From the NCBI GenBank assembly GCA_003243445.1, contig QFQQ01000074.1, forward strand, positions 1 to 29,792: 29,792 nt of DNA, read 5' to 3'. Numbering within the stretch: the first letter of the stretch is position 1; the number at the start of each line of letters is the position of its first letter. Below the pieces are notes generated by a model that did no database searches, was not told the origin of the DNA, and was given only the letters and a program-made list of their open reading frames with translations. Positions 15,700-23,382 of this stretch are shown here, piece by piece. The stretch is from Citrobacter freundii. GTDB lineage: Bacteria > Bacteroidota > Bacteroidia > Chitinophagales > Chitinophagaceae. Position numbers and translations under genes: made by a program.

Positions 15700-16860
15700 A
15701 TGACCATTGATAATAAAAAGATTGCCATTATCGGCGGCGGTCCGGGCGGTTTAACGCTTGCCAGGCTATTACAATTGAAAGGTGCTGATGTGAAAGTGTA
15801 TGAACGAGATGCCAATGCACAGGTGCGTCAGCAAGGCGCTACACTTGATCTGCATGAGGACTCGGGATTAAGAGCACTTACGCAGGCAGGTCTGATGGAT
15901 GAGTTTAAAAAATATTACCGCCTGGGTGCGGATAAAATGAAACTGACCGATCAGCATGCCGTGGTGGTATTGAATGATCACGATCAAAAGGAAACCGGTC
16001 AATTTGGTGACGAACATTTCCGCCCCGAGATCGATCGTGGTCCGTTGCGCGATATACTGATAGCTTCATTAAAACCGGGAACGATCGAATGGAATGCTCA
16101 CTATCAATCCATGGAGAAAAGGAATGGCCGTTGGCTGATCCATTTCAAAAGCGGAAAGACCGCAGAAGCAGATCTCCTGATCGCCGCCGATGGTGCGAAT
16201 TCAAAGATCCGTTCATTCGTTAGTGATATACAGCCGGTTTATTCCGGCATTACGATCGTTGAAGGTAATATTTACCATGCAGATCAGAATGCTCCGCAAT
16301 TGAACGCATTGGTACAGGGCGGAAAACTATTTGCGTTGGGAAAAGAAAAATCCATTATCCTCAGCGCAAAAGGAGAGGGCAGTCTTTCTTTTTATACCGG
16401 CACAAAAGAAGCAGCGGATTGGGTGAAAAGTGCCGGTATTGATTTCGATGATAAACAAGCGGTATTAAAATGGTTCCGCCAGCGCTTCAATGATTGGGAT
16501 CCCTTATGGGAGGAGTTGTTTTCCGCTGATGAGATGTATATCGTACCCAGACCGATGTATCATTATCCATTGGATCAATCATGGGTTTCTCAACCTGATA
16601 TTACACTGATCGGTGATGCTGCCCATCGCATGCCGCCGTATGCGGGTGAAGGTGTGAACATGGCAATGCTGGATGCGTTGGAGTTGTCGGAATGTCTTAC
16701 CGCGATAGAGTACACGACTACGGCAGAAGCAATCAGCGCATATGAAATAAAGATGTTGAAGAGGGCGGGTGAGGTGACGGAGGAAACGTTGAGGCAGACG
16801 GAGGCATTGCATGGGGAAGATGGCCTGGAATATCTTGTTAAAATGTTTTCACTGCATTAA
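15700..16860 (+). CDS. Tet(X)-like FAD-dependent monooxygenase
   Basis: This 386-residue protein is a class A flavoprotein monooxygenase. FAD motifs are all present: IIGGGPGG (10-17), the acidic end of strand 2 (VYERD, Glu 35), the mid-protein DG motif AADGANS (162-168) and GDAAHRMPPYAGEGVN (305-320). The stretch ATLDLHEDSG (47-56) and the overall order and length match Tet(X), which hydroxylates and so inactivates tetracyclines using NADPH and oxygen. Identity to Tet(X) is clearly partial, so other aromatic or polyketide substrates are as likely. It is divergent from an AraC regulator, suggesting substrate-induced expression. No mobile element adjoins it. Confidence 0.9.
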   Translation: MTIDNKKIAIIGGGPGGLTLARLLQLKGADVKVYERDANAQVRQQGATLDLHEDSGLRALTQAGLMDEFKKYYRLGADKMKLTDQHAVVVLNDHDQKETGQFGDEHFRPEIDRGPLRDILIASLKPGTIEWNAHYQSMEKRNGRWLIHFKSGKTAEADLLIAADGANSKIRSFVSDIQPVYSGITIVEGNIYHADQNAPQLNALVQGGKLFALGKEKSIILSAKGEGSLSFYTGTKEAADWVKSAGIDFDDKQAVLKWFRQRFNDWDPLWEELFSADEMYIVPRPMYHYPLDQSWVSQPDITLIGDAAHRMPPYAGEGVNMAMLDALELSECLTAIEYTTTAEAISAYEIKMLKRAGEVTEETLRQTEALHGEDGLEYLVKMFSLH

Positions 16861-17039
16861 GAAATGCAGAATCTGTTGCAAGGGTTATGCGGAGTCTCCG
16901 ACTACGCTTCAGCTTCGTCAGAACCTGTCCGGTAAAAACGACGATGGGTTAATGATCGATTTATTCTTAACAGGAAAAGCGGCTCAATTGAACTCTATCG
17001 GGACACGCTCTCAGCCGCTAATTGATCGCGCACTCTTCA

Positions 17040-17059
17040 CCCACAATTAAAATTGTGGG
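17040..17059. repeat. CCCACAATT palindrome, copy 1
   Basis: CCCACAATT, a 2-nt spacer (AA), then AATTGTGGG: a perfect 9-bp palindrome followed by CTAG. The second copy, about 100 bp on, is in the opposite sense (preceded by TTAG), so the two bracket a short unit with inverted ends. Similar copies occur at 29571. Confidence 0.8.
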
Positions 17060-17142
17060 CTAGCCGCGCCTCAAAATAACAGATCATTATTTCCATGGCA
17101 ACACGCTTCGGATAATTTTTCAAATTCAGGGTGGTCATTTAG

Positions 17143-17162
17143 CCCACAATTTTAATTGTGGG
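17143..17162. repeat. CCCACAATT palindrome, copy 2
   Basis: CCCACAATT and AATTGTGGG with a TT spacer, preceded by TTAG. It is the mirror-oriented partner of copy 1. The arrangement resembles paired REP-type sequences. Confidence 0.8.
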
Positions 17163-17193
17163 GAAGGAATGCACGATCGTGGTTTTGTGATAG

Positions 17194-17216
17194 GCTTGTG
17201 CCCCAAAGACACAAGC
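17194..17216. terminator. Small hairpin in the intergenic stretch
   Basis: GCTTGTG and CACAAGC form a 7-bp stem with a 9-nt loop, followed by GAAAAATTTT. It is terminator-like in shape, but no gene ends right before it, so the role is uncertain. Confidence 0.3.
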
Positions 17217-17396
17217 GAAAAATTTTAACTACCTTATGTTGACCAGGGTTCAACGCATTTAAACGCTGGTCTGCGCAACTAAACGATCAATCATTGCGTT
17301 CTTCCCTGGCTAATGCTGCGGGAATTTTCACTAGTTTTGACGCACAATAAAAAGAGCCATTACTTCCGATCTTCATTTACCAATCACATCATCACC

Positions 17397-17897
17397 ATGA
17401 GCATGGTCTTAAATTTCCTTCGCGTATCGGAGGACGAACTAAATGAAATACTTGAAAACAGCGCGTTCCTTGATGAAATACTCTATGACGAAAACGATGA
17501 GCCTGCTCCAACGCTCACCGATATCGATAAATCATGGGAAGGGATCCTCTTTATTTTAACAGGTCAGAACCTGGAAACGCTTGATCATCCATTGGGTGCG
17601 GCATTATTCAGTGGTCAGGTGGTTGATGAAGACCAGGATATGGGCTATGGCCCCGCTCATTATCTTACGCCTGGTCAGGTGGAAACGATCAATGAGCAAC
17701 TGGGAGCTTTTACTGTTGAGGAAGTGAAGGCTCGCTACAATCCCGCCCGGATGACCGAACTTTCCATATATCCCGGCGTATGGGATAAAGAAGATGACCA
17801 GGTCTTTGAATATTTGCTTGAATGGTTCCTGGAAGTAAAACAGATCTATACAACTGCCGCTGCTGAAAAACAGGCAGTGATCACTTTCATGAGTTAA
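17397..17897 (+). CDS. DUF1877 (YfbM-like) family protein
   Basis: The product has 166 residues, starting at the ATG at 17397 (MSMVLNFLRVSEDEL); the ORF start at 17313 adds 28 residues absent from the family. It matches DUF1877, a small soluble family of unknown function, in the opening VLNFLRVSEDELNEIL, in SWEGILFILTG (about residues 47-57), in the GYGPAHYLTPGQVETINEQL segment (about 85-104) and in the Trp-rich end of the domain (YPGVWDKED, LEWFLEVKQIY). It is probably a single-gene unit; the neighbour on the right is convergent. Confidence 0.85.
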   Translation: MSMVLNFLRVSEDELNEILENSAFLDEILYDENDEPAPTLTDIDKSWEGILFILTGQNLETLDHPLGAALFSGQVVDEDQDMGYGPAHYLTPGQVETINEQLGAFTVEEVKARYNPARMTELSIYPGVWDKEDDQVFEYLLEWFLEVKQIYTTAAAEKQAVITFMS

Positions 17898-17915
17898 TTG
17901 CTGATGCAAGTCATG

Positions 17916-18548
17916 CTATTCCTGGAATCTGTAACTGCCATGCACATCATAATCGATCCCATGTTTTTTCTTTAATTCTTCTATGTAATTAAGATCAGCG
18001 ATCGTGTGCGGACTTGCCACGCCATCGCCGATGCGTTCAAACGTATGCAGCAGCGTTTCTTCGAGTGTGCCTGAAATGCTCATGCCCTTGTGTGCGGCAA
18101 GATCTGCGAGCAAAGCAGCAAGCCTTTTTTCCAAACGGACGGGAACATCCACCCGTTCAATTTTTATTGGCGGCCCCTGGCTGTATATATAGTGACCAAA
18201 ACCGATCTGGTTCCCGTCAGGATCTTCCGTTCCGTAATCACGCAAGCCATACTCGCGGTCACCGATCGGAACGCGTATGGATACGCCATTTTCCTGGTGC
18301 ATTTTGTAGAGCGCGTTCGCATCGCTTACTACAAAATTCACTTCGGCTTTTTCAACCGGACCCGTAGAAGATTGCGCCAGGTGGATCATCACATCACCGA
18401 TGCCAACTCCGGCATAACCGATGGGATCTCCCCATACAAAACAAAGCCTGAACCCCAATTTTTTCGTAAAGAAATCAATGGACGATTGAATATTGCTTAC
18501 CTGAAGTGTAGGTAAAACCTGTTTACATTCAATAAATGGATTTTGCAT
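17916..18548 (-). CDS. VOC-family protein with C-terminal ribbon-helix-helix-like tail
   Basis: The product has 210 residues from the ATG at 18548 (MQNPFIECK); ATGs at 18566 and 18629 are in frame but less likely. Residues about 10-128 form a vicinal-oxygen-chelate (glyoxalase/bleomycin-resistance) domain: VLPTLQVSNIQSSIDFFTKKLGF, VMIHLAQ, then DYGTEDPDGNQIGFGHY. The rest (about 130-210) is not part of that fold. It starts RVDVPVRLEKRLAALLADLA, a strand followed by a helix as in ribbon-helix-helix proteins, and ends in KKKHGIDYDVHGSYRF. A -7-like box, TACCTTTA (18569-18576), fits the chosen start. The ligand is unknown; in this superfamily it may be a drug or a metal-dependent substrate. Confidence 0.85.
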   Translation of the reverse strand: MQNPFIECKQVLPTLQVSNIQSSIDFFTKKLGFRLCFVWGDPIGYAGVGIGDVMIHLAQSSTGPVEKAEVNFVVSDANALYKMHQENGVSIRVPIGDREYGLRDYGTEDPDGNQIGFGHYIYSQGPPIKIERVDVPVRLEKRLAALLADLAAHKGMSISGTLEETLLHTFERIGDGVASPHTIADLNYIEELKKKHGIDYDVHGSYRFQE

Positions 18549-18618
18549 AATAACTGTTTGTCTCATTATAAAGGTAAAAAAATGTTGACTGAGCCGGAGA
18601 AACAGGTAATTCGTAATT

Positions 18619-18638
18619 TGTATCATCATTGTGATACA
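18619..18638. promoter_or_regulatory. TGTATCA-N6-TGATACA dyad at the start of the AraC gene
   Basis: The perfect 7-bp inverted repeat with a 6-nt spacer ends on the first base of the ATG at 18638 and lies about 70 bp from the start of the divergent VOC gene. A TAATTTG box overlaps its left side. The position suggests repressor binding, possibly autoregulation of the membrane AraC protein. Inference from symmetry only. Confidence 0.45.
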
Positions 18639-19738
18639 TGATGAACTATTCCGCCATTTTTAACACGATCATCTTGCTGGGAGCAGTACAGGGAATTGTG
18701 CTGAGTACGCTTCTTTTTTTATCAAAAAGGAACCGCCTGCGTAATAAGCTGCTGGCATGGCTGATCATGCTGATCGCGATCGCGAGCATCAAACTATATG
18801 GCGTGGAAGCCGGCTGGTTCAATTATCCTTTTATGCGCTGGGTGGATGCAGTGGTTCCATTGATCGTGGTGATGCCTGTTGGTCCGCTGATCTATTTCTA
18901 TATACGAGCCACCATACAGCCTGAATTCAAAATCGGTAAAAAAGAGAAACGACATTTTTTTACGGTGTTGATCGATTTTGTACCGCAACTGGCCGCGATC
19001 ATTTTTATCGTTGGCGTGTTAACGCGTATACTTGCGCCGGATTCGGGACCCTGGGGTGCTTTTATTGACAACTATAATGTATATGCCGATATTCCGCGCT
19101 GGTTCTCTATCAGCAGCTATCTTTATTTTTCCCGCAAACTGCTGGCAACGCAGCCTGCGGGGCAATTCAAATGGCTTCGCCAGATGGTTACTGCCTTTAT
19201 GATCTTTCAGTTCATCTGGTTCCTGTATCTTGTTCCTTATGTGATCCCGCGTTATACGGATTTCATGCTGGATCATTTTAACTGGTATCCTGTGTATGTT
19301 CCGATCGCAATACTGGTTTACTGGTTGGGGATCCGCGGTTATATTATTTCCCAAACCGAAGCAGTTCAGGCAAAAAAAATGGCGCTTGATCCCGGCGTAG
19401 CCGACAAAACCCTGCATACTCTCCGGGCCGCGATGGAAAACGATAAGCTTTACCTGAACCCTGCATTGACGGTGGCGATGGTAGCCGATCATACAGGACT
19501 TGCAGCGAAAAGTATCTCCGCCGCACTGAACCAGCATTTACAGAAAAGCTTCAATGAGTTCATCAATGAGTACCGCGTTCAGGCAATCCGTCAACGGTTG
19601 TTGAATGGCGAAACCCGTGAGCTGACCATTGCCGGATTGGCATATGAAGGCGGATTCAATTCACTTCCCACTTTTCAACGCGCATTCAAGGCGGTGACAG
19701 GTCAGACTCCAAGCGAATTCCTGGCGGAACAGCGTTAA
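18638..19738 (+). CDS. Membrane-anchored AraC-family transcriptional regulator
   Basis: This 366-residue protein has two parts. Residues about 5-245 hold seven predicted transmembrane helices (for example ILLGAVQGIVLSTLLFL, LLAWLIMLIAIASIKL, VDAVVPLIVVMPVGPLIYF, FIWFLYLVPYVI). Residues about 265-366 are an AraC/XylS domain with HTH units in LTVAMVADHTGLAAKSISAAL and LTIAGLAYEGGFNSLPTFQRAFKAVTG. This seven-helix-plus-AraC design is common in Bacteroidota and probably senses a signal at the membrane. ATG at 18641 is an alternative start. It is divergent from the VOC gene and 65 nt before the M1 peptidase gene, either of which could be its target. Confidence 0.92.
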   Translation: MMNYSAIFNTIILLGAVQGIVLSTLLFLSKRNRLRNKLLAWLIMLIAIASIKLYGVEAGWFNYPFMRWVDAVVPLIVVMPVGPLIYFYIRATIQPEFKIGKKEKRHFFTVLIDFVPQLAAIIFIVGVLTRILAPDSGPWGAFIDNYNVYADIPRWFSISSYLYFSRKLLATQPAGQFKWLRQMVTAFMIFQFIWFLYLVPYVIPRYTDFMLDHFNWYPVYVPIAILVYWLGIRGYIISQTEAVQAKKMALDPGVADKTLHTLRAAMENDKLYLNPALTVAMVADHTGLAAKSISAALNQHLQKSFNEFINEYRVQAIRQRLLNGETRELTIAGLAYEGGFNSLPTFQRAFKAVTGQTPSEFLAEQR

Positions 19739-19803
19739 AAGACTGGTCAAATCCGGATTTGAATAGGTTACAGCTTTCACAGGAGCTAGTTTGCCTTCAA
19801 AAC

Positions 19804-22002
19804 ATGAAGCGCAGCTTTTTTCTCTCAACTGTTCTGTTATTGATTTATAGTCATGTATTGTTTGCGCAAAAAGACAGTCTTGACAAATTGACCGGTATTT
19901 ACCAGGCCTATATCGATCCATCCGTCGAGTTCATCATCAAAAGAAGTGGTAAAGATCTGATACTGGAAATTCCGGGTCAGGGTCAGGCAAACCTGCAACC
20001 GGATGGTGGAGATGCCTTTCATTTGAATGAAATCCCGGTCGCCCTTCAATTCAAACGCGATGCTTCCGGAAAAGGAACCGGCTTCGGGTGGCGGCAAAAC
20101 CGGCCCGGTCAGCAGGCCGAATGGATCAAATTGCCAGGAGAAAGCCGACAGGGGATTACGGGCAGATACCGGCTGAAAAATGATCCGTATAAACTAATCA
20201 CCGTACAGGCAGATGGAATGGGATTCACCAGCCGGGTAAATGAGGGACCCTCACTGAAGCTTGATCCGCAGGAGGACGGAAAATATACTGTCAAAACCGG
20301 CGGTTACACGGTCAACTATAATTTCGTCAAAGAAGCAAACGGCGAGAACCTGAACGCATTTACGCAGGAAGGCGGTACACTTGATTTTTCCCGGACCCAG
20401 GATTATGATGCATTGCATGACGGCGGTTTCGATCATCTCAACGGTTTTACCCGGGCTGATACATTGCGCGGTATGCTCACGCCCCTGCGGACCTGTTATG
20501 ATGTACTGTTCTATTCGCTTGATGTGGAAGTGATGCCATATTCAAAATCGATTGCCGGTAATAACACGATCCGTTTTAAAGCCATGCGATCATTTGATCG
20601 CATGCAGGTGGATCTGTATGCAAACATGCAGATCGAAAAGATCCTGTATCATCAGCAGGAGTTATCCTTTACGCGTGAATACAACGCGGTATTTATTCAA
20701 TTTCCGTCAACAATACAAAAAGGAATGACGGATGCGATCACCATTTATTATAAAGGCAAGCCACAGATCCCGAATATCGCCGTATTGAAAGGAGGATTTC
20801 TCTGGTATGCTGATCGGGACGGCAATCCCTGGATCGAATCTGTTTGCCAGGGATCAGGTGCCAGTCTCTGGTGGCCCTGTAAGGATCATTTGTCAGATGA
20901 ACCGGATAGCATGAAGATCAGCATCACCGTGCCCGGTCATCTTTTTGAAATCTCGAATGGAAAGCTGCTGGATACGGTTTCGTTGCCGGGAAACCGGAAG
21001 CGGTTCGACTGGTATGTAAGTTATCCGATCAATAACTACAATGTAGTGGTGAACATTGGAAATTACCGGCATTATTCGGAAACATTTCTCCGGAAGAATG
21101 ACAGCATGCAATTGCATTATTATTATCTGCCTTACAATCTTGAACCTGCGAAGAAGATCTTCAGCAGAACAAAAGATCTTTTATCTTTTTTTGAAAGATC
21201 ATTTGGAGAATATCCATTCAAGAATGATGGGTTTACGTTAATGGAAGCACTTTATCCAATGGAACACCAGGGTGCGGTCAGCATGGGATCGATCAATAAT
21301 CCATTCAATACCGATAAGATCGACTATAATGAAGTGACAAGAACAGCCTGGCATGAAGTAGCGCACGAATGGTGGGGGAACAATATCACGGAAAAGGATA
21401 TCGCCGATATCTGGATACATGAAGCATTTGCCACCTATGCCGAAGCAATGGTATACGAATATTTTGACGGCAAGGCCGCAGCGCAGAAATTATTACGCCA
21501 GCAGGTTCCCGGAAATAAAGAGCCGGTGATCGGCCATTATGATGTAAATGATTTCCGGCTGGGAGATGTTTATCCGAAAGGATGTATGATGTTGCATACG
21601 CTTAGAAATGTCATCGATGATGATCAGAAATGGTTTGATCTGTTGAAAGGCTTACAATCGCGATTTCGCTATCAAACAGTATCAACCGACGATATTGTAA
21701 GTTATATCAGCAAAACGCTAAAAAAGGATTATCAGCCATTCTTTGATCAGTACCTGCGGCATTCGGCTATTCCGGAGCTGCAGGTGAAATTGAAGGAAGC
21801 AGGAAAAGACCTGGAGATCCGGTATCGCTGGCAAACAGATGAGAAAGAATTTGATATGCCGATGAAGGTGATGACGAAGAAGGATAAGTTTGGATTTATT
21901 TATCCGGCCAAAGATTGGAAAACGATCAGGGTGAAGGATATGAAGAGAACGGATTTTAAAGTGGATACGGAGAATTTTTTGGTGAAGGTTGCTTTGGAAT
22001 AG
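19804..22002 (+). CDS. M1-family zinc metallopeptidase with N-terminal DUF3471-like domain
   Basis: The start chosen is the ATG at 19804, which gives a signal peptide (FFLSTVLLLIYSHVLFAQ) and 732 residues; a TTG at 19759 would put 15 residues in front. Residues about 26-110 (LTGIYQAY..., VALQFKRDASGKGTGFGWRQN) resemble DUF3471, a beta domain usually attached to serine beta-lactamase-like proteins. From about 220 the aminopeptidase N fold begins. Zinc ligands are HEVAH (517-521) and Glu 540 (IWIHEAFATY), the substrate-binding loop is YPMEHQGAVSMG (MEHQGA at 486-491, in place of GAMEN), and the catalytic Tyr is Tyr 590 (GDVYPKG). It is probably a periplasmic or secreted peptidase. Confidence 0.93.
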   Translation: MKRSFFLSTVLLLIYSHVLFAQKDSLDKLTGIYQAYIDPSVEFIIKRSGKDLILEIPGQGQANLQPDGGDAFHLNEIPVALQFKRDASGKGTGFGWRQNRPGQQAEWIKLPGESRQGITGRYRLKNDPYKLITVQADGMGFTSRVNEGPSLKLDPQEDGKYTVKTGGYTVNYNFVKEANGENLNAFTQEGGTLDFSRTQDYDALHDGGFDHLNGFTRADTLRGMLTPLRTCYDVLFYSLDVEVMPYSKSIAGNNTIRFKAMRSFDRMQVDLYANMQIEKILYHQQELSFTREYNAVFIQFPSTIQKGMTDAITIYYKGKPQIPNIAVLKGGFLWYADRDGNPWIESVCQGSGASLWWPCKDHLSDEPDSMKISITVPGHLFEISNGKLLDTVSLPGNRKRFDWYVSYPINNYNVVVNIGNYRHYSETFLRKNDSMQLHYYYLPYNLEPAKKIFSRTKDLLSFFERSFGEYPFKNDGFTLMEALYPMEHQGAVSMGSINNPFNTDKIDYNEVTRTAWHEVAHEWWGNNITEKDIADIWIHEAFATYAEAMVYEYFDGKAAAQKLLRQQVPGNKEPVIGHYDVNDFRLGDVYPKGCMMLHTLRNVIDDDQKWFDLLKGLQSRFRYQTVSTDDIVSYISKTLKKDYQPFFDQYLRHSAIPELQVKLKEAGKDLEIRYRWQTDEKEFDMPMKVMTKKDKFGFIYPAKDWKTIRVKDMKRTDFKVDTENFLVKVALE

Positions 22003-22033
22003 CAGATAGAAATCTGAGGGTAGAAAAAACGGC

Positions 22034-22665
22034 TAAAATTCAATGTTGTTTAGTTAAGGCTTTGGCGGCTTGGGCCGGCAGGGCAATATCATTAAGTTAA
22101 GGGTGTGAAACTGCCCAAAGGTTGTCATCCCGGCCGGGCAATTTTCAACAACTATCGAACTTAAAGCCTGCCAGAGCCGGGATCTCCACAATCGAGCAAC
22201 CATGTACCCACCTCTTTTCAGCAATTCGAATGGCGTAAGGTTCCTCCTCCGGCGGACACGTCCCGCGGATTACGCTGATTTTTCCAGCTAGTTATCGGTG
22301 AAGTCGTTTGAGATATTGGATGTCTCCGTGTGTTGCTGACGCAGATGCGCAGATAAACTAAAAATTTAAGAAAACTATCTGCGGATACCAATACAACCAG
22401 CTACCAAAACGAGAAAATGTTCTTAAGAAACAATGATAAAATCTGCGAAATCTGCGGGAACCTACGCCAACCGGGTCAGGAAAAGCTACATAAAAAATGT
22501 GGGTACACAGTAGCACAATTGAGGGGCTCCCGGCTCTGGCTTAATGATAGCAGGGAGCGAACTATACCAGCCCGGCCGGTATGACAGATTTTCGCTTCGT
22601 AACTAAATGACATTACCCGGTTGGGACAACCTATTCGCACCTTAACTAAACGACGCGGAATTTTA
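22034..22665. repeat. Large imperfect inverted repeat of mosaic blocks
   Basis: The arms 22034-22279 and 22441-22665, about 246 and 225 nt, are colinear inverted versions of each other, with a spacer of about 160 nt. Shared blocks in order are TAAAATTC...GTTTAGTTAAGG, a TGTCATcCCGGCCGGG block, GCCAGAGCCGGGA, TGTACCCAC, GGCGTAAGGTTCC and CCGCGGATT...CGC, with diverged sequence between. No transposase or open frame of note is inside. The outer block recurs at 29688-29706 and the inner block at 15-63. No gene is supported anywhere in 22003-22792. Confidence 0.8.
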
Positions 22666-22792
22666 ACTTTGGATAAGGATTGCATGATTCCCGGTTTGTG
22701 AAAGGGCTGCATCTCAGGATGAGTTTCCAAAAAGCAAGATTCAATAACTCATCCCATTCCTCATCCCGTACCTTCACATCAAATCAATCATC

Positions 22793-23233
22793 ATGATCAC
22801 GAAACTCTCCCACACTACTTTCTACGTAGATGACCAGGACAAAGCATATGATTTCTACGTCAACAAACTCGGTTTCAAGGTAAATACCGATGCGCTGATG
22901 GACAACGGTTACCGTTGGCTTACCCTTAATCCACCTGACCAGCCGGACCTGGAGATCGTTCTCATGCCCATCCTCCACGAAAGCATGAAAAAATCCGAAT
23001 CAATGCCCCACGGCCTCGATGAGGAAACGATCGATGCTTTCCGTGTTCTCCTCAAAAAGGGCACGCTCGGCGCCGGCGTCATGAACACGCCCGACTGCCA
23101 CGCCACCTATGCCGAACTAAAAGCCAAAGGCGTTCAATTCAAAAGCGAACCAAAGGAGCAGTTTTATGGTATTGAAGCAGTGATGTTTGATGGGTGTGGA
23201 AACTGGTTCTCCCTCACGCAGCCGCGAATGTAA
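22793..23233 (+). CDS. VOC-family (glyoxalase/dioxygenase superfamily) protein
   Basis: This 146-residue protein has two VOC beta-alpha-beta-beta-beta units: LSHTTFYVDDQDKAYDFYVNKLGF (about 4-27) with DLEIVLMP (about 52-59), and the second from about 92, with NTPDCHATYAELKAKGVQF and the closing strand VMFDGCGNWFSLTQP. The usual metal ligand at the first strand would be the His of LSHT, and the closing acidic ligand position, often Glu, is not clear here, since the final strand reads NWFSLTQ. It could be a metal-dependent lyase or a binding-only protein. It stands alone with convergent SDR genes to its right. Confidence 0.88.
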   Translation: MITKLSHTTFYVDDQDKAYDFYVNKLGFKVNTDALMDNGYRWLTLNPPDQPDLEIVLMPILHESMKKSESMPHGLDEETIDAFRVLLKKGTLGAGVMNTPDCHATYAELKAKGVQFKSEPKEQFYGIEAVMFDGCGNWFSLTQPRM

Positions 23234-23235
23234 TA

Positions 23236-23369
23236 CGAATGGGCGCGAATGATCACGAATGGTGTTCTATTGCAATTGAGCCTTTTTATTAGTAAAGGCC
23301 TCATATAATCATCCGGAAAAAGTATTTTCTTTCAATAGGACACCATTCTTGCTCATCCGTGCCCATTCG
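23236..23369. repeat. Long imperfect inverted repeat between convergent genes
   Basis: Arms 23236-23272 and 23333-23369 pair over 37 nt with five mismatches. They carry CGAATGGGCGCGAATG-type sequence with inverted CCCATTCG. The 60-nt loop itself contains a small hairpin, CCTTT...AAAGG (23281-23298). It lies between the convergent VOC and SDR genes and could work as terminator for both, or be another dispersed repeat of the TTCGCG family. Confidence 0.7.
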
Positions 23370-23382
23370 CGAACCATTCGCG

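Larger units (their letters stand above)
16861..17396. other. 536 bp gene-free stretch with paired palindromes and hairpin
   Basis: No credible gene is seen. It contains two CCCACAATT palindromes about 100 bp apart and a GCTTGTG/CACAAGC hairpin followed by an A/T run. A weak promoter (TTTG 17336-17339, TACTTCCG 17361-17368) precedes the DUF1877 gene. An ORF at 16811-17050 overlaps the monooxygenase end out of frame and looks spurious. Confidence 0.6.

Noticed and set aside
16811..17050. 79-codon plus-strand ORF at the end of the monooxygenase gene
   Set aside because: It overlaps the end of a confident gene in another frame and runs into palindromic intergenic DNA; no promoter or recognisable domain.
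17040..17162. CRISPR array
   Set aside because: Only two palindromic copies with one 83-nt gap and opposite orientation; no regular spacers and no cas genes.
22034..22665. Insertion sequence
   Set aside because: The inverted arms suggested IS ends, but no transposase frame, no target duplication and no room for one in the 160-nt spacer.
22476..22730. 84-codon minus-strand ORF in the composite repeat
   Set aside because: It lies wholly within inverted repeat DNA and has no protein-like features.
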